From Nocardiopsis listeri NBRC 13360 (lineage in GTDB: Bacteria > Actinomycetota > Actinomycetes > Streptosporangiales > Streptosporangiaceae), in assembly GCF_001570765.1 (NCBI RefSeq), contig NZ_BCSH01000037.1, forward strand, positions 1-64,000: 64,000 nt of DNA, given 5' to 3'. Position 1 is the stretch's first letter. Every line of letters starts with the position of its first letter. A program made the position numbers and the translations under genes. Under the pieces are notes generated by a model, which did no database searches, was not told the DNA's origin, and worked only from the letters and a program-made list of their open reading frames with translations. Below are positions 24,721-33,580 of this stretch, piece after piece.

Positions 24721-25326
24721 GTGACAGGAGACCACACCCCACTCGACGCCGAGGACCCCCAGAATCCTCGAGAAGTCGAGCGAAGCGTCACCCTTCCCTA
24801 CGTTCCCGCAAGTGTCACCGACGCCAGACACGACCTTTGCGCGGATCTGCGGTCCCTACGGATCCGTGATTCCCTGGTCGACGACGCCGCCTTGATCCTC
24901 AGCGAGCTGGTCGGCAACGCGCTCCGTCACGCCGGTCCCCTGCCCGACGACACGGTGGGTGTCTCCTGGCGGTTGGCGGCGGACAAGGAGGCCTCCGGCG
25001 CCCGGTTGGAGATCGCGGTCCGCGACGGTGGGTCGACCACCACGCCGAGGGTGTTCCGTCCCTCGATCTCCGGGTTGGGCGGCCGTGGCCTGGGCATCGT
25101 CCAGACCCTGGCCGGACGTTGGGGCACCGAGAGGGACGAGACCACGACCACGGTCTGGGCGGTCCTGGACATCACCACCGACGACCTGCCCGGCGATGAC
25201 GACGACGCCGTGACCGATTCACCCGTCTCCCTCCTGGAGCGGGCGCGTCGTGACCAGGACCGAGGCGTCGCCGAACCCGATCTGGACGTCCACCATGACG
25301 AACCGGCTTGGGGAGCCCTGCTCTGA
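24721..25326 (+). CDS. RsbW-like anti-sigma factor kinase
   Basis: A 201-residue protein with a GHKL (HATPase_c_2) fold: the N box is ALILSELVGNALRHAG (about 56-71), the G1 region is VRDGGSTTTPRVF, and the G2 box is GGRGLGIVQTLAGRWGT (about 119-135). The C-terminal 50 residues are acidic and variable. Proteins of this type bind and inhibit a sigma factor and phosphorylate a STAS antagonist; the STAS gene follows immediately at 25447, so the two probably act as a partner-switching pair. No sigma factor gene is adjacent. The GTG start was chosen for the AGGGACGA about 7 bases upstream. Confidence 0.85.
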   Translation: MTGDHTPLDAEDPQNPREVERSVTLPYVPASVTDARHDLCADLRSLRIRDSLVDDAALILSELVGNALRHAGPLPDDTVGVSWRLAADKEASGARLEIAVRDGGSTTTPRVFRPSISGLGGRGLGIVQTLAGRWGTERDETTTTVWAVLDITTDDLPGDDDDAVTDSPVSLLERARRDQDRGVAEPDLDVHHDEPAWGALL

Positions 25327-25446
25327 CCGGCCTCACTCTCGCTTCCGTCCCTGGTCATGGGCCCAGGAGTGGATGAACCTGACTGATGGCGCGAAACGCC
25401 GTCGGCGAGGTGGCCCGGCTCTTTCATGGGCGCTACAGTCACGACT

Positions 25447-25803
25447 GTGGAGTTGAAGATATCGAGCCGATCTCAAGATGACGTCGTGGTGGTAACCGTT
25501 GGCGGTGAGGTCGACCTGTACACGGCACCCCAGTTGCGCGACGAGCTCGTCGGTTCCCTCGAGGAGGGGACACGACGGCTGCTCGTGGACATGTCCCGGA
25601 CGGAGTTCTGCGACTCGACCGGGATCAGTGTCCTGCTCGCGGCGATGAAGCGCGCCCGCGAGAAGGGCGGTGACCTGGAGATCGTGGCGCCCCGGCCCGC
25701 GGTCATGAAGGTCCTCGAAGTCACCGGGCTGCATGAGGTCTTCGCCATTCACTCCGACCTCGACGTGTTGCCGGTGGCCGCGGGAACCGGCACGGCACAG
25801 TAG
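25447..25803 (+). CDS. STAS-domain anti-sigma factor antagonist
   Basis: A 118-residue single STAS domain. GGEVDLYTAPQLRDEL (about 20-35) and the phosphorylation-site segment FCDSTGISVLLAAMKRA (Ser about residue 58) match the RsbV/BldG group. When unphosphorylated it should bind the RsbW-like kinase encoded just upstream and release its sigma factor. The GTG at 25447 gives the usual N-terminal length; an in-frame ATG at 25426 would add seven residues, and no Shine-Dalgarno decides between them. The glycosyltransferase gene begins 6 bases after the stop. Confidence 0.9.
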   Translation: MELKISSRSQDDVVVVTVGGEVDLYTAPQLRDELVGSLEEGTRRLLVDMSRTEFCDSTGISVLLAAMKRAREKGGDLEIVAPRPAVMKVLEVTGLHEVFAIHSDLDVLPVAAGTGTAQ

Positions 25804-25808
25804 CGGCC

Positions 25809-26657
25809 ATGCCCCAGGAGCCGTACCGGCCCGGAGAAGCGGCCGGTGCGGCCGTCGCGGTGGTGATCCCCGCGAAGAACGAGGCCGAACGCATCGGAGC
25901 GACCGTCGGCGCCGCGCGCGGACTTCCCGGAGTGGACCTGGTCGTCGTGGTCGACGACGGGTCGATGGACGACACCGTGGCCCTGGCCCTGGCCGCCGGG
26001 GCCCGCGTGTTCCGACACAGCCGCAACCGCGGCAAGGGCGCCGCCATGGAGACCGGGGCCGAGGGGATCCGCCTGGTGGAGGAACACGAGGCGGCGTCGG
26101 GAACCGTGCACCCACCGCGCCACCTGTTGTTCCTCGACGCCGACCTCGCCGGTAGCGCTCAAGGCGCCGCCCCGTTGGTGACACCGGTGCTGGAGGGCAC
26201 CGCGGACATGACCGTCGCCCTCTTCCCCTCCACTCGTCTACGCCTCGGCGGCCACGGGTTCGTGGTCAGCCTGGCCCGGAGCGGGGTCCACAAGGCCACC
26301 GGTTGGGAGCCGGAGCAGCCGTTGAACGGACAGCGCTGTTTGACCCGCTCGGCATTCGAGGCGGCGCGACCACTGGCCCCGGGGTTCGGCGTGGAGACCG
26401 GGCTGAGCATCGACGTCCTGCGCGCCGGTTTCCGTGTGGTGGAGGTCGAGGTGCCACTGGAGCACCGGGCGACCGGTACGGACCTGCGGGCCCAGATACA
26501 CCGAGCGCACCAGTTCGTGGATGTGGCCAGGGCGTTGACCTCCCGGGAGCTGCGTCCGGCCCTGCATCGGACGTGGGGACGCACGGTCGGTGGTGTGCAG
26601 GACACTGGTCGGGAAATACCCGGGAAAATCGGGCAGATTACTCGCAAAAAACGCTAA
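25809..26657 (+). CDS. Glycosyltransferase family 2 protein
   Basis: A 282-residue GT2 enzyme. The nucleotide-binding region is AVVIPAKNEAERIGATVGAA (about 17-36), with the VVVVDDGSMDDT acidic motif and the metal-binding LFLDADL (about 114). The form is close to dolichyl-phosphate-mannose or glucosyl-3-phosphoglycerate synthase-like enzymes; the GSM-like DDGS and RNRGKGAAM motifs support the fold but not one substrate. A basic C-terminus (QITRKKR) could bind membranes. There are no membrane helices. It starts 6 bases after the STAS stop and may be cotranscribed. Confidence 0.85.
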   Translation: MPQEPYRPGEAAGAAVAVVIPAKNEAERIGATVGAARGLPGVDLVVVVDDGSMDDTVALALAAGARVFRHSRNRGKGAAMETGAEGIRLVEEHEAASGTVHPPRHLLFLDADLAGSAQGAAPLVTPVLEGTADMTVALFPSTRLRLGGHGFVVSLARSGVHKATGWEPEQPLNGQRCLTRSAFEAARPLAPGFGVETGLSIDVLRAGFRVVEVEVPLEHRATGTDLRAQIHRAHQFVDVARALTSRELRPALHRTWGRTVGGVQDTGREIPGKIGQITRKKR

Positions 26658-26699
26658 GAGTAACCTCCTCGGTGCTATGCGTGGCGATACGCTCACGCT

Positions 26700-27311
26700 G
26701 TGTTCACTACCATTTTGGCTCTCATCGGACTGCTCATCGGACTGGGCGGCCTCGCCGTCGGCGGCTACGCGTTGCTTCGGGCCCGCGAGGCCCAAGACGA
26801 GTACCGGACCCTGGCCAAACGCGCGCTCGCCGTCAACGCCACCGGTTCGGACCCGCGTACCGTCCGCGACGTCGCGGTGCTGCACTACGACGCCCTGGAG
26901 GAGATGACCGGCGCACGCTCCTTCTCCTTGGCCCTGCTCAACAGCCACGGTGACGGCGTGGTGGTCACCTCCATAAACGGGCGTACCGAGACCCGTACCT
27001 ACGCCAAGGTCGTCACCCGGGGCGAGCCCGAGGACCAGCTCAGCCCCGAGGAGTGCAGGGTGGTCCGGTCCGCGCGACTCGGCGACGGGATCGGCGCGAC
27101 ATCACCCGAGCCGGCGCGGGAAGAAGACGACACCGTACTCGCGGAAACGGAGAAGGACCTGGTCACCGTGGTGCCTGAACCCGAGAAGGGGACCGAGGCG
27201 GAGGAGACGATCGAGTCGGGTCTCGACGGCGCCGACGAGGCGCGCGCCCCGGAACCCAGGACCCCGGACTCCGAGATGACGGAATCCATGACTCCCGACT
27301 TCCGGAACTGA
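26700..27311 (+). CDS. DUF4446 family protein
   Basis: A 203-residue protein. An N-terminal membrane helix (about 5-27; ILALIGLLIGLGGLAVGGY) is followed by a conserved soluble domain with VRDVAVLHYDALEEMTGARS, FSLALLNSHGDGVVVTSING and the RTYAKVV stretch, characteristic of DUF4446. The last 80 residues are an acidic Glu/Asp/Pro-rich tail that is probably disordered. The domain function is unknown. Proximity to pheA and serS follows a common actinobacterial order as I remember it. The start codon is GTG (MFTTI in the family; 43 bp after the glycosyltransferase stop). Confidence 0.85.
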   Translation: MFTTILALIGLLIGLGGLAVGGYALLRAREAQDEYRTLAKRALAVNATGSDPRTVRDVAVLHYDALEEMTGARSFSLALLNSHGDGVVVTSINGRTETRTYAKVVTRGEPEDQLSPEECRVVRSARLGDGIGATSPEPAREEDDTVLAETEKDLVTVVPEPEKGTEAEETIESGLDGADEARAPEPRTPDSEMTESMTPDFRN

Positions 27312-27349
27312 TCCCATCTGCTCCACACGTCCCGTATAGCCTGAACAGC

Positions 27350-28297
27350 ATGCCCAACCGTTACGCCTACCTCGGCCCCGAGGGCACCTTCACCGAGGCC
27401 GCCCTACGCGCGCTGCGCCCCGACGCTCCCGCGCAAGCCCGCGTTCCCTGCGATGGAGTGGCGGCGGTCTTCGACGCGGTTCGCGCCGGCACCGTGGACG
27501 GCGGGGTCGTACCTTTGGAGAACTCGGTCGAGGGCGGGGTCACCACCACCATCGCCGAACTCATCAACGGCGAACCCCTGCTCATCACCGGTGAGACCGC
27601 GGTTCCGGTCGAATTCGCGCTCTTCGCCCGGTCCGGAACCGTGTTGGAGGACGTCAAGCGGGTGGCCACGCACCCGCACGCCCTGGCCCAGTGCCGTGGC
27701 TGGCTGTCCCGGAACCTCCCGGACGCCGACACCCACACCGTGTCCTCCACCGCGGCCGCCGCCCGCGCGGTCTCCGAACCCGGATCGCCCTACGAGGCCG
27801 CGATCTGCGCCGTCATCGCCGGTGAACGCTACGGGCTGCACGCGCTGGCCACCGGGGTCGGTGACCGCTCCGACGCAGCCACCCGGTTCATCTACCTGTC
27901 GCGGGCCGGGGCCCTGCCCGAACCCACCGGGTCGGACCTGACCTCCCTGGTCGCCTTCATCGCCGACGACCACCCCGGCGCGCTCATCGAGGTGCTGAAC
28001 CAGTTCGCCGTCCGCGGCGTCAACCTCACCCGCCTGGAGTCGCGCCCCACCGGCGACGGCCTCGGCAACTACTGCTTCAGCATCGACGCCGAAGGACACG
28101 TCGCCGACGCCCGTGTGGGCGAAGCGCTCATGGGTATCCGTCGGGTCTGCCGTGACGTCCGGTTCCTCGGCAGCTATCCGCGCCGCAGCAAGGGCACCGA
28201 ACTCGACCCGCCGATGCGGCCGCGCGCGGCCACCGACGCCGACTTCGCCGAGGCGGAGCGCTGGCTCGCCCGTGTCCGCTCCGGCGTGATCGACTGA
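27350..28297 (+). CDS. pheA: Prephenate dehydratase
   Basis: A 315-residue monofunctional enzyme of phenylalanine biosynthesis that converts prephenate to phenylpyruvate. The catalytic domain (about 3-185) shows YLGPEGTFTEAAL, DGGVVPLENSVEGGVTTTIA and the conserved CAVIAGERYGLHAL. The ACT regulatory domain (about 200-280; TSLVAFIADDHPGALIEVLN, then RGVNLTRLESRP) binds phenylalanine for feedback inhibition, and the ESRP motif is intact. There is no chorismate mutase domain. A short charged tail ends the protein. The gene lies between DUF4446 and, across a convergent small gene, serS. Confidence 0.96.
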   Translation: MPNRYAYLGPEGTFTEAALRALRPDAPAQARVPCDGVAAVFDAVRAGTVDGGVVPLENSVEGGVTTTIAELINGEPLLITGETAVPVEFALFARSGTVLEDVKRVATHPHALAQCRGWLSRNLPDADTHTVSSTAAAARAVSEPGSPYEAAICAVIAGERYGLHALATGVGDRSDAATRFIYLSRAGALPEPTGSDLTSLVAFIADDHPGALIEVLNQFAVRGVNLTRLESRPTGDGLGNYCFSIDAEGHVADARVGEALMGIRRVCRDVRFLGSYPRRSKGTELDPPMRPRAATDADFAEAERWLARVRSGVID

Positions 28298-28333
28298 GGC
28301 GACCACCTCACCGGCGGTCGCCCGACCGCGCGC

Positions 28334-28504
28334 TCAACCGGTCTCGGAGAGGTCCTCCTCGTCGAACACCCACTCCTCGGTCGCGGCCCGACGCAGCTCC
28401 AGGTACAGCGCCAACCTCAGCGCGGTGTCCTGCGAACCCGCGTCGTCCAGCGCTTCCAGGGCTTCGGTGAGTTCCCCGGTCGTCATCTCACCCAGCGGTT
28501 TCAC
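28334..28504 (-). CDS. Small acidic protein, 56 residues
   Basis: The GTG frame reads [20 protein letters not shown], then [22 protein letters not shown] and an acidic end ([14 protein letters not shown]). GGGGGACT lies just upstream of the GTG on the minus strand; an in-frame ATG 18 bases later is an alternative start. Codon use is strongly G/C-biased at third positions and the frame ends cleanly, so I take it as real though it is too short for routine gene finding. It appears all-helical and unrelated to any family I recognise. It sits convergent to pheA and divergent from serS. Confidence 0.6.
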   Translation of the reverse strand: MKPLGEMTTGELTEALEALDDAGSQDTALRLALYLELRRAATEEWVFDEEDLSETG

Positions 28505-28650
28505 GACAGTCCCCCAAGCTCCGAACGCGCCGCCGGTGTCTCTCCCCGGCGGCCCTTCCTAGGAGGAAGACGGGGGAACGAGCCGTTCATGACGTGACCG
28601 CGGGGATAAAGATGTGGGGCCGGACCTGGGCGGGCGGTAACCTGCAAGGC

Positions 28651-29934
28651 GTGATCGACCTTCGCGCTCTTCGAGAAGACCCCGACCGACTCCGTGCATC
28701 GCAGCGGGCCCGCGGGGAGGACCCCTCCGTCGCCGACCGACTGCTCGAACTGGACACCAGTCGCCGTTCCGCGCTGACCCGGTTCGAAACCCTGCGCGCC
28801 GAACAGAAGAGCGTGGGCAAGTCCGTCTCCAAGGCGTCCCCGGAGGAGCGCGAGGAGCTCCTGACCAAGGCCAAGTCCCTGGCCGCCGAGGTCAAGGAGG
28901 CCGAGGCGGAGGCCGGGCGACTGGGCGAGGAGCTCGACACCGTCCTGGCCCGCGTGCCCAACCTCGTGGAGGAAGGCGCCCCGGAGGGCGGCGTCGACGA
29001 CTTCGTGGTCCTGGAGACCTCGGGTGAGCCCCGCGAGTTCGACTTCACCCCGCGCGACCACCTGGAACTGGGCGAGATGCTCGGCGCCATCGACATGGAG
29101 CGCGGGGCCAAGGTCTCCGGCGCCCGGTTCTACTTCCTCACCGGCGTGGGCGCCCAGCTGGAGCTGGCGCTGCTCAACATGGCGATGAACCAGGCCATCG
29201 AGGCGGGCTTCACCCCGATGATCCCCCCGGTCCTGGTCAAGCCCGAGACCATGGAGGGCACCGGGTTCCTCGGTGAGCACTCCGACGAGATCTACCACCT
29301 GCCCGAGGACGACCTGTACCTGGTCGGCACCTCGGAGGTGGCCCTGGCCGGGTACCACGGTGGGGAGATCCTGCCGGCGGACGCCCTGCCCAACCGGTAC
29401 ATCGGCTGGTCGTCGTGCTTCCGTCGGGAGGCCGGCTCCTATGGCAAGGACACCCGGGGCATCATCCGCGTCCACCAGTTCAACAAGGTGGAGATGTTCG
29501 TCTACACCCACCCGGACCAGGCCCACGAGGAGCACGAGCGGCTCCTGGCCTGGGAGCGGCGGATGCTCGACAAGCTCGACCTGCCCTACCGCGTGGTGGA
29601 CATCGCCGGTGGCGACCTGGGCACCAGCGCCGCCCGCAAGTACGACTGCGAGGCGTGGGTCCCCACCCAGGAGACCTACCGTGAACTGACCTCCACCTCG
29701 AACTGCACCGACTTCCAGGCTCGACGTCTCAACGTCCGCTACCGCGACGAGGACGGTAAGCCGCGCTTCGCCGCGACCCTCAACGGCACGTTGGCCACCA
29801 CCCGGTGGATCGTCGCCATCCTGGAGAACCACCAGCGCGAGGACGGCTCCGTGGTCGTCCCCGAGGCGCTGCGCCCGTACCTGGGCAAGGACGTCCTGGA
29901 GCCGATCCAGACTCCCAAGGGCAAGAAGAGGTAG
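28651..29934 (+). CDS. serS: Seryl-tRNA synthetase
   Basis: This 427-residue class II synthetase charges tRNA-Ser. The N-terminal coiled-coil arm (about 1-110; the Glu/Lys-rich stretch around residues 40-100) grips the tRNA variable arm. The catalytic domain carries motif 1 ([20 protein letters not shown]), motif 2 ([20 protein letters not shown]) and motif 3 ([20 protein letters not shown]). The GTG at 28651 gives [20 protein letters not shown], the standard N-terminus and length. A tRNA-Ser gene is in the same window at 39885. No T-box or other riboswitch is seen ahead of it. Confidence 0.97.
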   Translation: MIDLRALREDPDRLRASQRARGEDPSVADRLLELDTSRRSALTRFETLRAEQKSVGKSVSKASPEEREELLTKAKSLAAEVKEAEAEAGRLGEELDTVLARVPNLVEEGAPEGGVDDFVVLETSGEPREFDFTPRDHLELGEMLGAIDMERGAKVSGARFYFLTGVGAQLELALLNMAMNQAIEAGFTPMIPPVLVKPETMEGTGFLGEHSDEIYHLPEDDLYLVGTSEVALAGYHGGEILPADALPNRYIGWSSCFRREAGSYGKDTRGIIRVHQFNKVEMFVYTHPDQAHEEHERLLAWERRMLDKLDLPYRVVDIAGGDLGTSAARKYDCEAWVPTQETYRELTSTSNCTDFQARRLNVRYRDEDGKPRFAATLNGTLATTRWIVAILENHQREDGSVVVPEALRPYLGKDVLEPIQTPKGKKR

Positions 29935-29960
29935 CGCGCCCACGCTCGCACACGAACACG

Positions 29961-30002
29961 CGGGAGCCCGGAGGACCTCGGTCGAGGTCCTCCGGGCTCC
30001 CG
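29961..30002. terminator. Strong bidirectional terminator
   Basis: A perfect 20-bp stem (arms 29961-29980 and 29983-30002) with a 2-base loop, between convergent serS and bpa. Confidence 0.9.
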
Positions 30003-30032
30003 TTCGTTCGGGCGGAGCTCGGGGCGCGACGC

Positions 30033-30584
30033 CTACAGGTAGGGGCCCGACCCCATGCTCGAACGGTCCTGCTCCTCACCCGGGCCACCGGGGCCCTGCG
30101 TCTGGAGACCGGCCACGCCGGGCGGCAGCGCCTTGCGCATGTTCTCCAGCTGGGCACGGGCGGCCATCTGCTGGGCGACCAGGGTGGTCTGGATGCCGTG
30201 GAACAGGCCCTCCAGCCAACCCACCAGCTGTGCCTGGGCGATCCGGAGCTCGGCGTCGCTGGGCGCGGCTCCGTCCGCGAAGGGCAGGGTGAGCCGTTCG
30301 AGTTCCTCGATCAGCTCCGGCGCGAGACCGTCCTCCAGCTCCTTGATCGAGGAGGTGTGGATCTCCTTCAACCGGGAGCGGCTGGCCTCGTCCAGCGGAG
30401 CCGCCTTCACCTCTTCAAGGAGTTGACGGATCATGCTGCCGATCCGCATGACCTTGGCGGGTTGCTCCACCATGTCCGCGAGTGAGCGCGTCTCCTCCGC
30501 GCCCTCGCCCCCGTCGTCCTCGTGATCGGCGTCCGCGCCCACCACCAGGACCCGAGGCTCCTTCTGTTCGTCTGCGTTGCTCAT
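30033..30584 (-). CDS. bpa: Bacterial proteasome activator Bpa
   Basis: A 183-residue all-helical protein of the DUF2587 family. The core helices are visible (TRSLADMVEQPAKVMRIGSM, IRQLLEEVKAAPLDEASRSR, EIHTSSIKELEDGLAPELIE, LVGWLEGLFHGIQTTLVAQQ). The C-terminus is GPYL, equivalent to the GQYL tail by which mycobacterial Bpa docks into the 20S proteasome and opens its gate without ATP. The N-terminal 30 residues are acidic and variable. Its presence implies that the organism carries a 20S proteasome, which is not in this window. The gene is divergent or separate from neighbours and is followed by a strong terminator. Confidence 0.92.
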   Translation of the reverse strand: MSNADEQKEPRVLVVGADADHEDDGGEGAEETRSLADMVEQPAKVMRIGSMIRQLLEEVKAAPLDEASRSRLKEIHTSSIKELEDGLAPELIEELERLTLPFADGAAPSDAELRIAQAQLVGWLEGLFHGIQTTLVAQQMAARAQLENMRKALPPGVAGLQTQGPGGPGEEQDRSSMGSGPYL

Positions 30585-30617
30585 CGATCCCCTAGTTCGG
30601 CTGTGTTCGGCACGCGT

Positions 30618-31586
30618 TCAACGGGCGAGAAGGATCTTGCCGGTGTGCGCGCTCGATTCCATGACACGATGCGCCTCCGTCGCGTCCCGCAGGGGCACCG
30701 TACGGTCGATGACGGGGCGGATGGTTCCATTTTCTACCAACGGCCAAACCTGCTCCAGTACTCCCGAGACGATCTCCGCCTTCTCCGCGGCCGGGCGGGA
30801 ACGGAGCGTGGTCGCCTGTACCGAGAGCCGTTTGACCAGCATGCGGCCCAGGTCGATCTCCGAACGGCGCCCGCCCATCAGGCCGATGATCACCAGCCGG
30901 CCGTTGGTGGCCAACGAACGCAGGTTGGCGTCCAGGTACGACCCGCCCATGATGTCGAGGACGACGTCAGCTCCGCCCTCGGCGCGCAGCCGTTCGGTGA
31001 AGTCCTCGGTCCTGTAGTTGATGGTGATCTCGGCGCCCAGTTCCCGGCAGCGCGCGAGTTTCTCGTCGCTGCCCGCGGTGACCGCCACACGGGCGCCCAT
31101 GGCGCGCGCGAACTGGATCGCGAACGTGCCGATGCCGCTGCCGCCGCCGTGCACCAGGACGGTCTCGCCGGCCTTCAACCGGCCCGCCATCACCAGGTTC
31201 GACCACACGGTGCAGGCCACCTCGGGCAGCGCCGCCGCCTCCACCAGGTCCAGGCCGGGCGGGATCGGCAGGAGTTGGCCGGCCGGTACCGCCACCCGTT
31301 CCGCGTAGCCGCCACCGGACAACAGGGCGCACACCCGGTCGCCCACGGACCTGCCCTCGACACCGGGACCGACCTCGACGATGGTTCCCGAGCACTCCAG
31401 CCCGGGGTACTCGGAGGCACCGGGCGGGGGCGCGTAGTCGCCCTGGCGTTGGGCGACGTCGGCGCGGTTGACCGCCGTGGCCGCCACGTCCACCAGGACC
31501 TCACCTTCCTTGAGGACGGGGTCTGGTACCTCTGACCAGGACAGGACCTCGGGGCCGCCGGGTTCGATGATTCGGATCGCGTGCAT
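30618..31586 (-). CDS. NAD(P)H-quinone oxidoreductase, zinc-free MDR
   Basis: A 322-residue medium-chain reductase of the PIG3/QOR type. The GroES-like domain (about 1-120) shows VDVAATAVNRADVAQRQGDY and PGLECSGTIVEVGPGV. The Rossmann domain has the cofactor loop LVHGGGSGIGTFAIQFAR (about 144-161). Catalytic-zinc cysteines of alcohol dehydrogenases are absent. It likely reduces quinones or reactive carbonyls using NADPH; the exact substrate is unclear. The ATG at 31586 was chosen because MHAIRIIEPGGPEVL is the family N-terminus. It is transcribed away from the EspI-like gene. Confidence 0.92.
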   Translation of the reverse strand: MHAIRIIEPGGPEVLSWSEVPDPVLKEGEVLVDVAATAVNRADVAQRQGDYAPPPGASEYPGLECSGTIVEVGPGVEGRSVGDRVCALLSGGGYAERVAVPAGQLLPIPPGLDLVEAAALPEVACTVWSNLVMAGRLKAGETVLVHGGGSGIGTFAIQFARAMGARVAVTAGSDEKLARCRELGAEITINYRTEDFTERLRAEGGADVVLDIMGGSYLDANLRSLATNGRLVIIGLMGGRRSEIDLGRMLVKRLSVQATTLRSRPAAEKAEIVSGVLEQVWPLVENGTIRPVIDRTVPLRDATEAHRVMESSAHTGKILLAR

Positions 31587-31769
31587 GGGGCGACAGTACC
31601 CATGACCGACCCGTGGAGTACATCGGAAGGATCGAAGACTGTTCAGGTGACCGGGAAGGATGCTTGGGTGGGCTCGCAGGGGTATGAGACCCCTCGAGGG
31701 CTCGATCCCGACATCTCCCACGGGAGGGCCCACCTCCACAGCAAGCCCCTTGACGCAGGAGAAACCCCG

Positions 31770-33479
31770 GTGGCACAGCACGAACACAACGGGTCAGGCG
31801 CCGAGTCGGAGTCGCCGGACCGATCCGAGCCGATCCGGCGTCCCCTGGGCGCTGCGGAGGAACTCGACGAACCGGCCACCGAGTCCACACCGGGCCCCTC
31901 CACCCCCAGCCCCCGCGAGCAGTGGTTCGGCGGGTTCGAGGGTGAGGCTCCCCCGCCCCCGCCCTACGCCCGGTTGCCCGAGGACACCCCACCGCCGGTG
32001 CCCGGGACCGCCTACGCCGCACCGGATCCAGAAGCGGAGTCGGTGGCCGGGGTCGAGGACGACAACGACGAGGACACCGGCGACGAGCCGGCGGAGACGG
32101 GTGGCGGCACGGTCCGGCTCATGCCCGGCGTCCGCCGGAGCGGGTCGGGGGACACCCCGTGGCGGGAGGAGGAGCCCCGGATTCCGCCACGGCCCTCACG
32201 ACCCGGCCGGGTCGGTCGCGAGGACCAGGACCCGCTCGGCCCCCGCCGGATACGAGGTGACTCGGACGTCCCCGAACCCGAACAACTCCCGCCCCTGGAG
32301 GCGGAGCGGACCGAACGGTCGGACGTGGCCTCGCCGGAGCCGGTGGAACGGGCCGAACCCCTTCGGGACCGTTCCGGTCAGGTTTCCAGTGGCCGGAACG
32401 GTCCGTCCGCAACCACTGGGTCCACCGGGTCCACCGGGACGATCGAGCCCACCGGGCCGACGGAGGGCACCGAGAAGCGGGAACGCGGCGGTGACCTTGT
32501 CTCCCGGGGTACTTCTTCGTCCTTTCGACCATCCGAGTACGAACCCGGGGTGACCTCCGACGCGCTCAACGCCGCCACCCTGGTCCGCAACCGGCGCCAA
32601 GGGCCCACCGGGGGGTGGCGCCGCGCCGTGCACACGGCCAGCCTCGGCCTGATCAACCCGGGGGAGTCCCCCAAGGTCCTGCGCGAACGCGAACTCGTCG
32701 CCCGGGCCAGCACCCCCGTCGCCACCGGACATCACCGGGTCGCGGTGCTCAGCCTCAAGGGCGGTGTCGGCAAGACCACCACCACCGTCGCCCTCGGCGC
32801 GACACTCGGTTCCCTGCGCGGTGACCGGGTCCTGGCCGTCGACGCCAACCCCGACCGAGGCACCCTCTCGGACAAGGTGCGGTTGGAGACCGCCGCCACC
32901 ATCCGCGACCTGCTCAACGAGCGCCACCTGGTGTCGCGGTACGCCGACATCCGTGGCTTCACCTCCCAGGCGCCCAGCCGGTTGGAGATCCTCGCCTCCG
33001 ACCGGGACCCCGCGGTCTCCGAGGCGTTCAGCGACGAGGACTACCGCGAGGTGGCCCGCATCGTCGAGCACTTCTACTCGATCTGCATCACCGACTGCGG
33101 CACCGGTCTGTTGCACTCGGCCATGAGCGGTGTCCTCGGCCTCGCCGACCAGGTGGTGCTGGTCAGCTCCGCATCCGTGGACGGTGCGCGCAGCGCCAGC
33201 GCCACCCTGGACTGGCTCGAAGCGCACGGCCACGGCGCTCTCGTGGCCGGTGCCGTCGTGGTGCTGTCCATGGTGCGTTCCAACAGCAAGAGCAGCGTCG
33301 ACCTCGACCGTTTGGAGGACCACTTCGCCGGACGATGCCGCTCGGTCGTGCGGGTTCCCTGGGACGGTCACCTGGAGGAGGGCGCGGAGGTCGACCTCGA
33401 CCGCCTGGCCCCCGCCACCAAGGACGCCTACCTGCAACTGGCCGCGAACGTCGGGGAGGCCTTCGCCCACCACCGCTGA
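31770..33479 (+). CDS. EspI/MinD-like ATPase with long disordered N-terminus
   Basis: A 569-residue protein. Residues 1 to about 290 are Pro/Glu/Ser/Thr-rich and lack regular structure (APDPEAESVAGVEDDNDEDT; GSTGSTGTIEPTGPTEGTEK). From about 320 it is a MinD/ParA-type P-loop ATPase: AVLSLKGGVGKTTTTVALG (deviant Walker A, Lys 10 residues in), LAVDANPDRGTL (A' motif), and DCGTGLL-type switch II at about 440. The shape matches mycobacterial EspI (ESX-1) and the SCO5717-type growth-regulating ATPases, as remembered. No ESX genes are near it. CAGGAGA 7 bases upstream fixes the GTG start. A type VII secretion regulator or cell-pole role is inferred. Confidence 0.8.
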   Translation: MAQHEHNGSGAESESPDRSEPIRRPLGAAEELDEPATESTPGPSTPSPREQWFGGFEGEAPPPPPYARLPEDTPPPVPGTAYAAPDPEAESVAGVEDDNDEDTGDEPAETGGGTVRLMPGVRRSGSGDTPWREEEPRIPPRPSRPGRVGREDQDPLGPRRIRGDSDVPEPEQLPPLEAERTERSDVASPEPVERAEPLRDRSGQVSSGRNGPSATTGSTGSTGTIEPTGPTEGTEKRERGGDLVSRGTSSSFRPSEYEPGVTSDALNAATLVRNRRQGPTGGWRRAVHTASLGLINPGESPKVLRERELVARASTPVATGHHRVAVLSLKGGVGKTTTTVALGATLGSLRGDRVLAVDANPDRGTLSDKVRLETAATIRDLLNERHLVSRYADIRGFTSQAPSRLEILASDRDPAVSEAFSDEDYREVARIVEHFYSICITDCGTGLLHSAMSGVLGLADQVVLVSSASVDGARSASATLDWLEAHGHGALVAGAVVVLSMVRSNSKSSVDLDRLEDHFAGRCRSVVRVPWDGHLEEGAEVDLDRLAPATKDAYLQLAANVGEAFAHHR

Positions 33480-33580
33480 CCCGGGGGAGGCCCAGGGGAG
33501 GGGGAGGCGACGCTTGGCCCCTACCCCTCTGGTTTATGGGTGGGCGGGCACGACAATGCAAGGGAGGGGAAGGGGTGGAC

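Noticed and set aside
22611-24791. 726-residue minus-strand frame opposite the histidine kinase
   Set aside because: Antisense shadow; the kinase motifs on the plus strand are complete.
33480-33580. DosR-type operator before the USP pair
   Set aside because: I looked for a match to the DosR palindrome and found no acceptable one.
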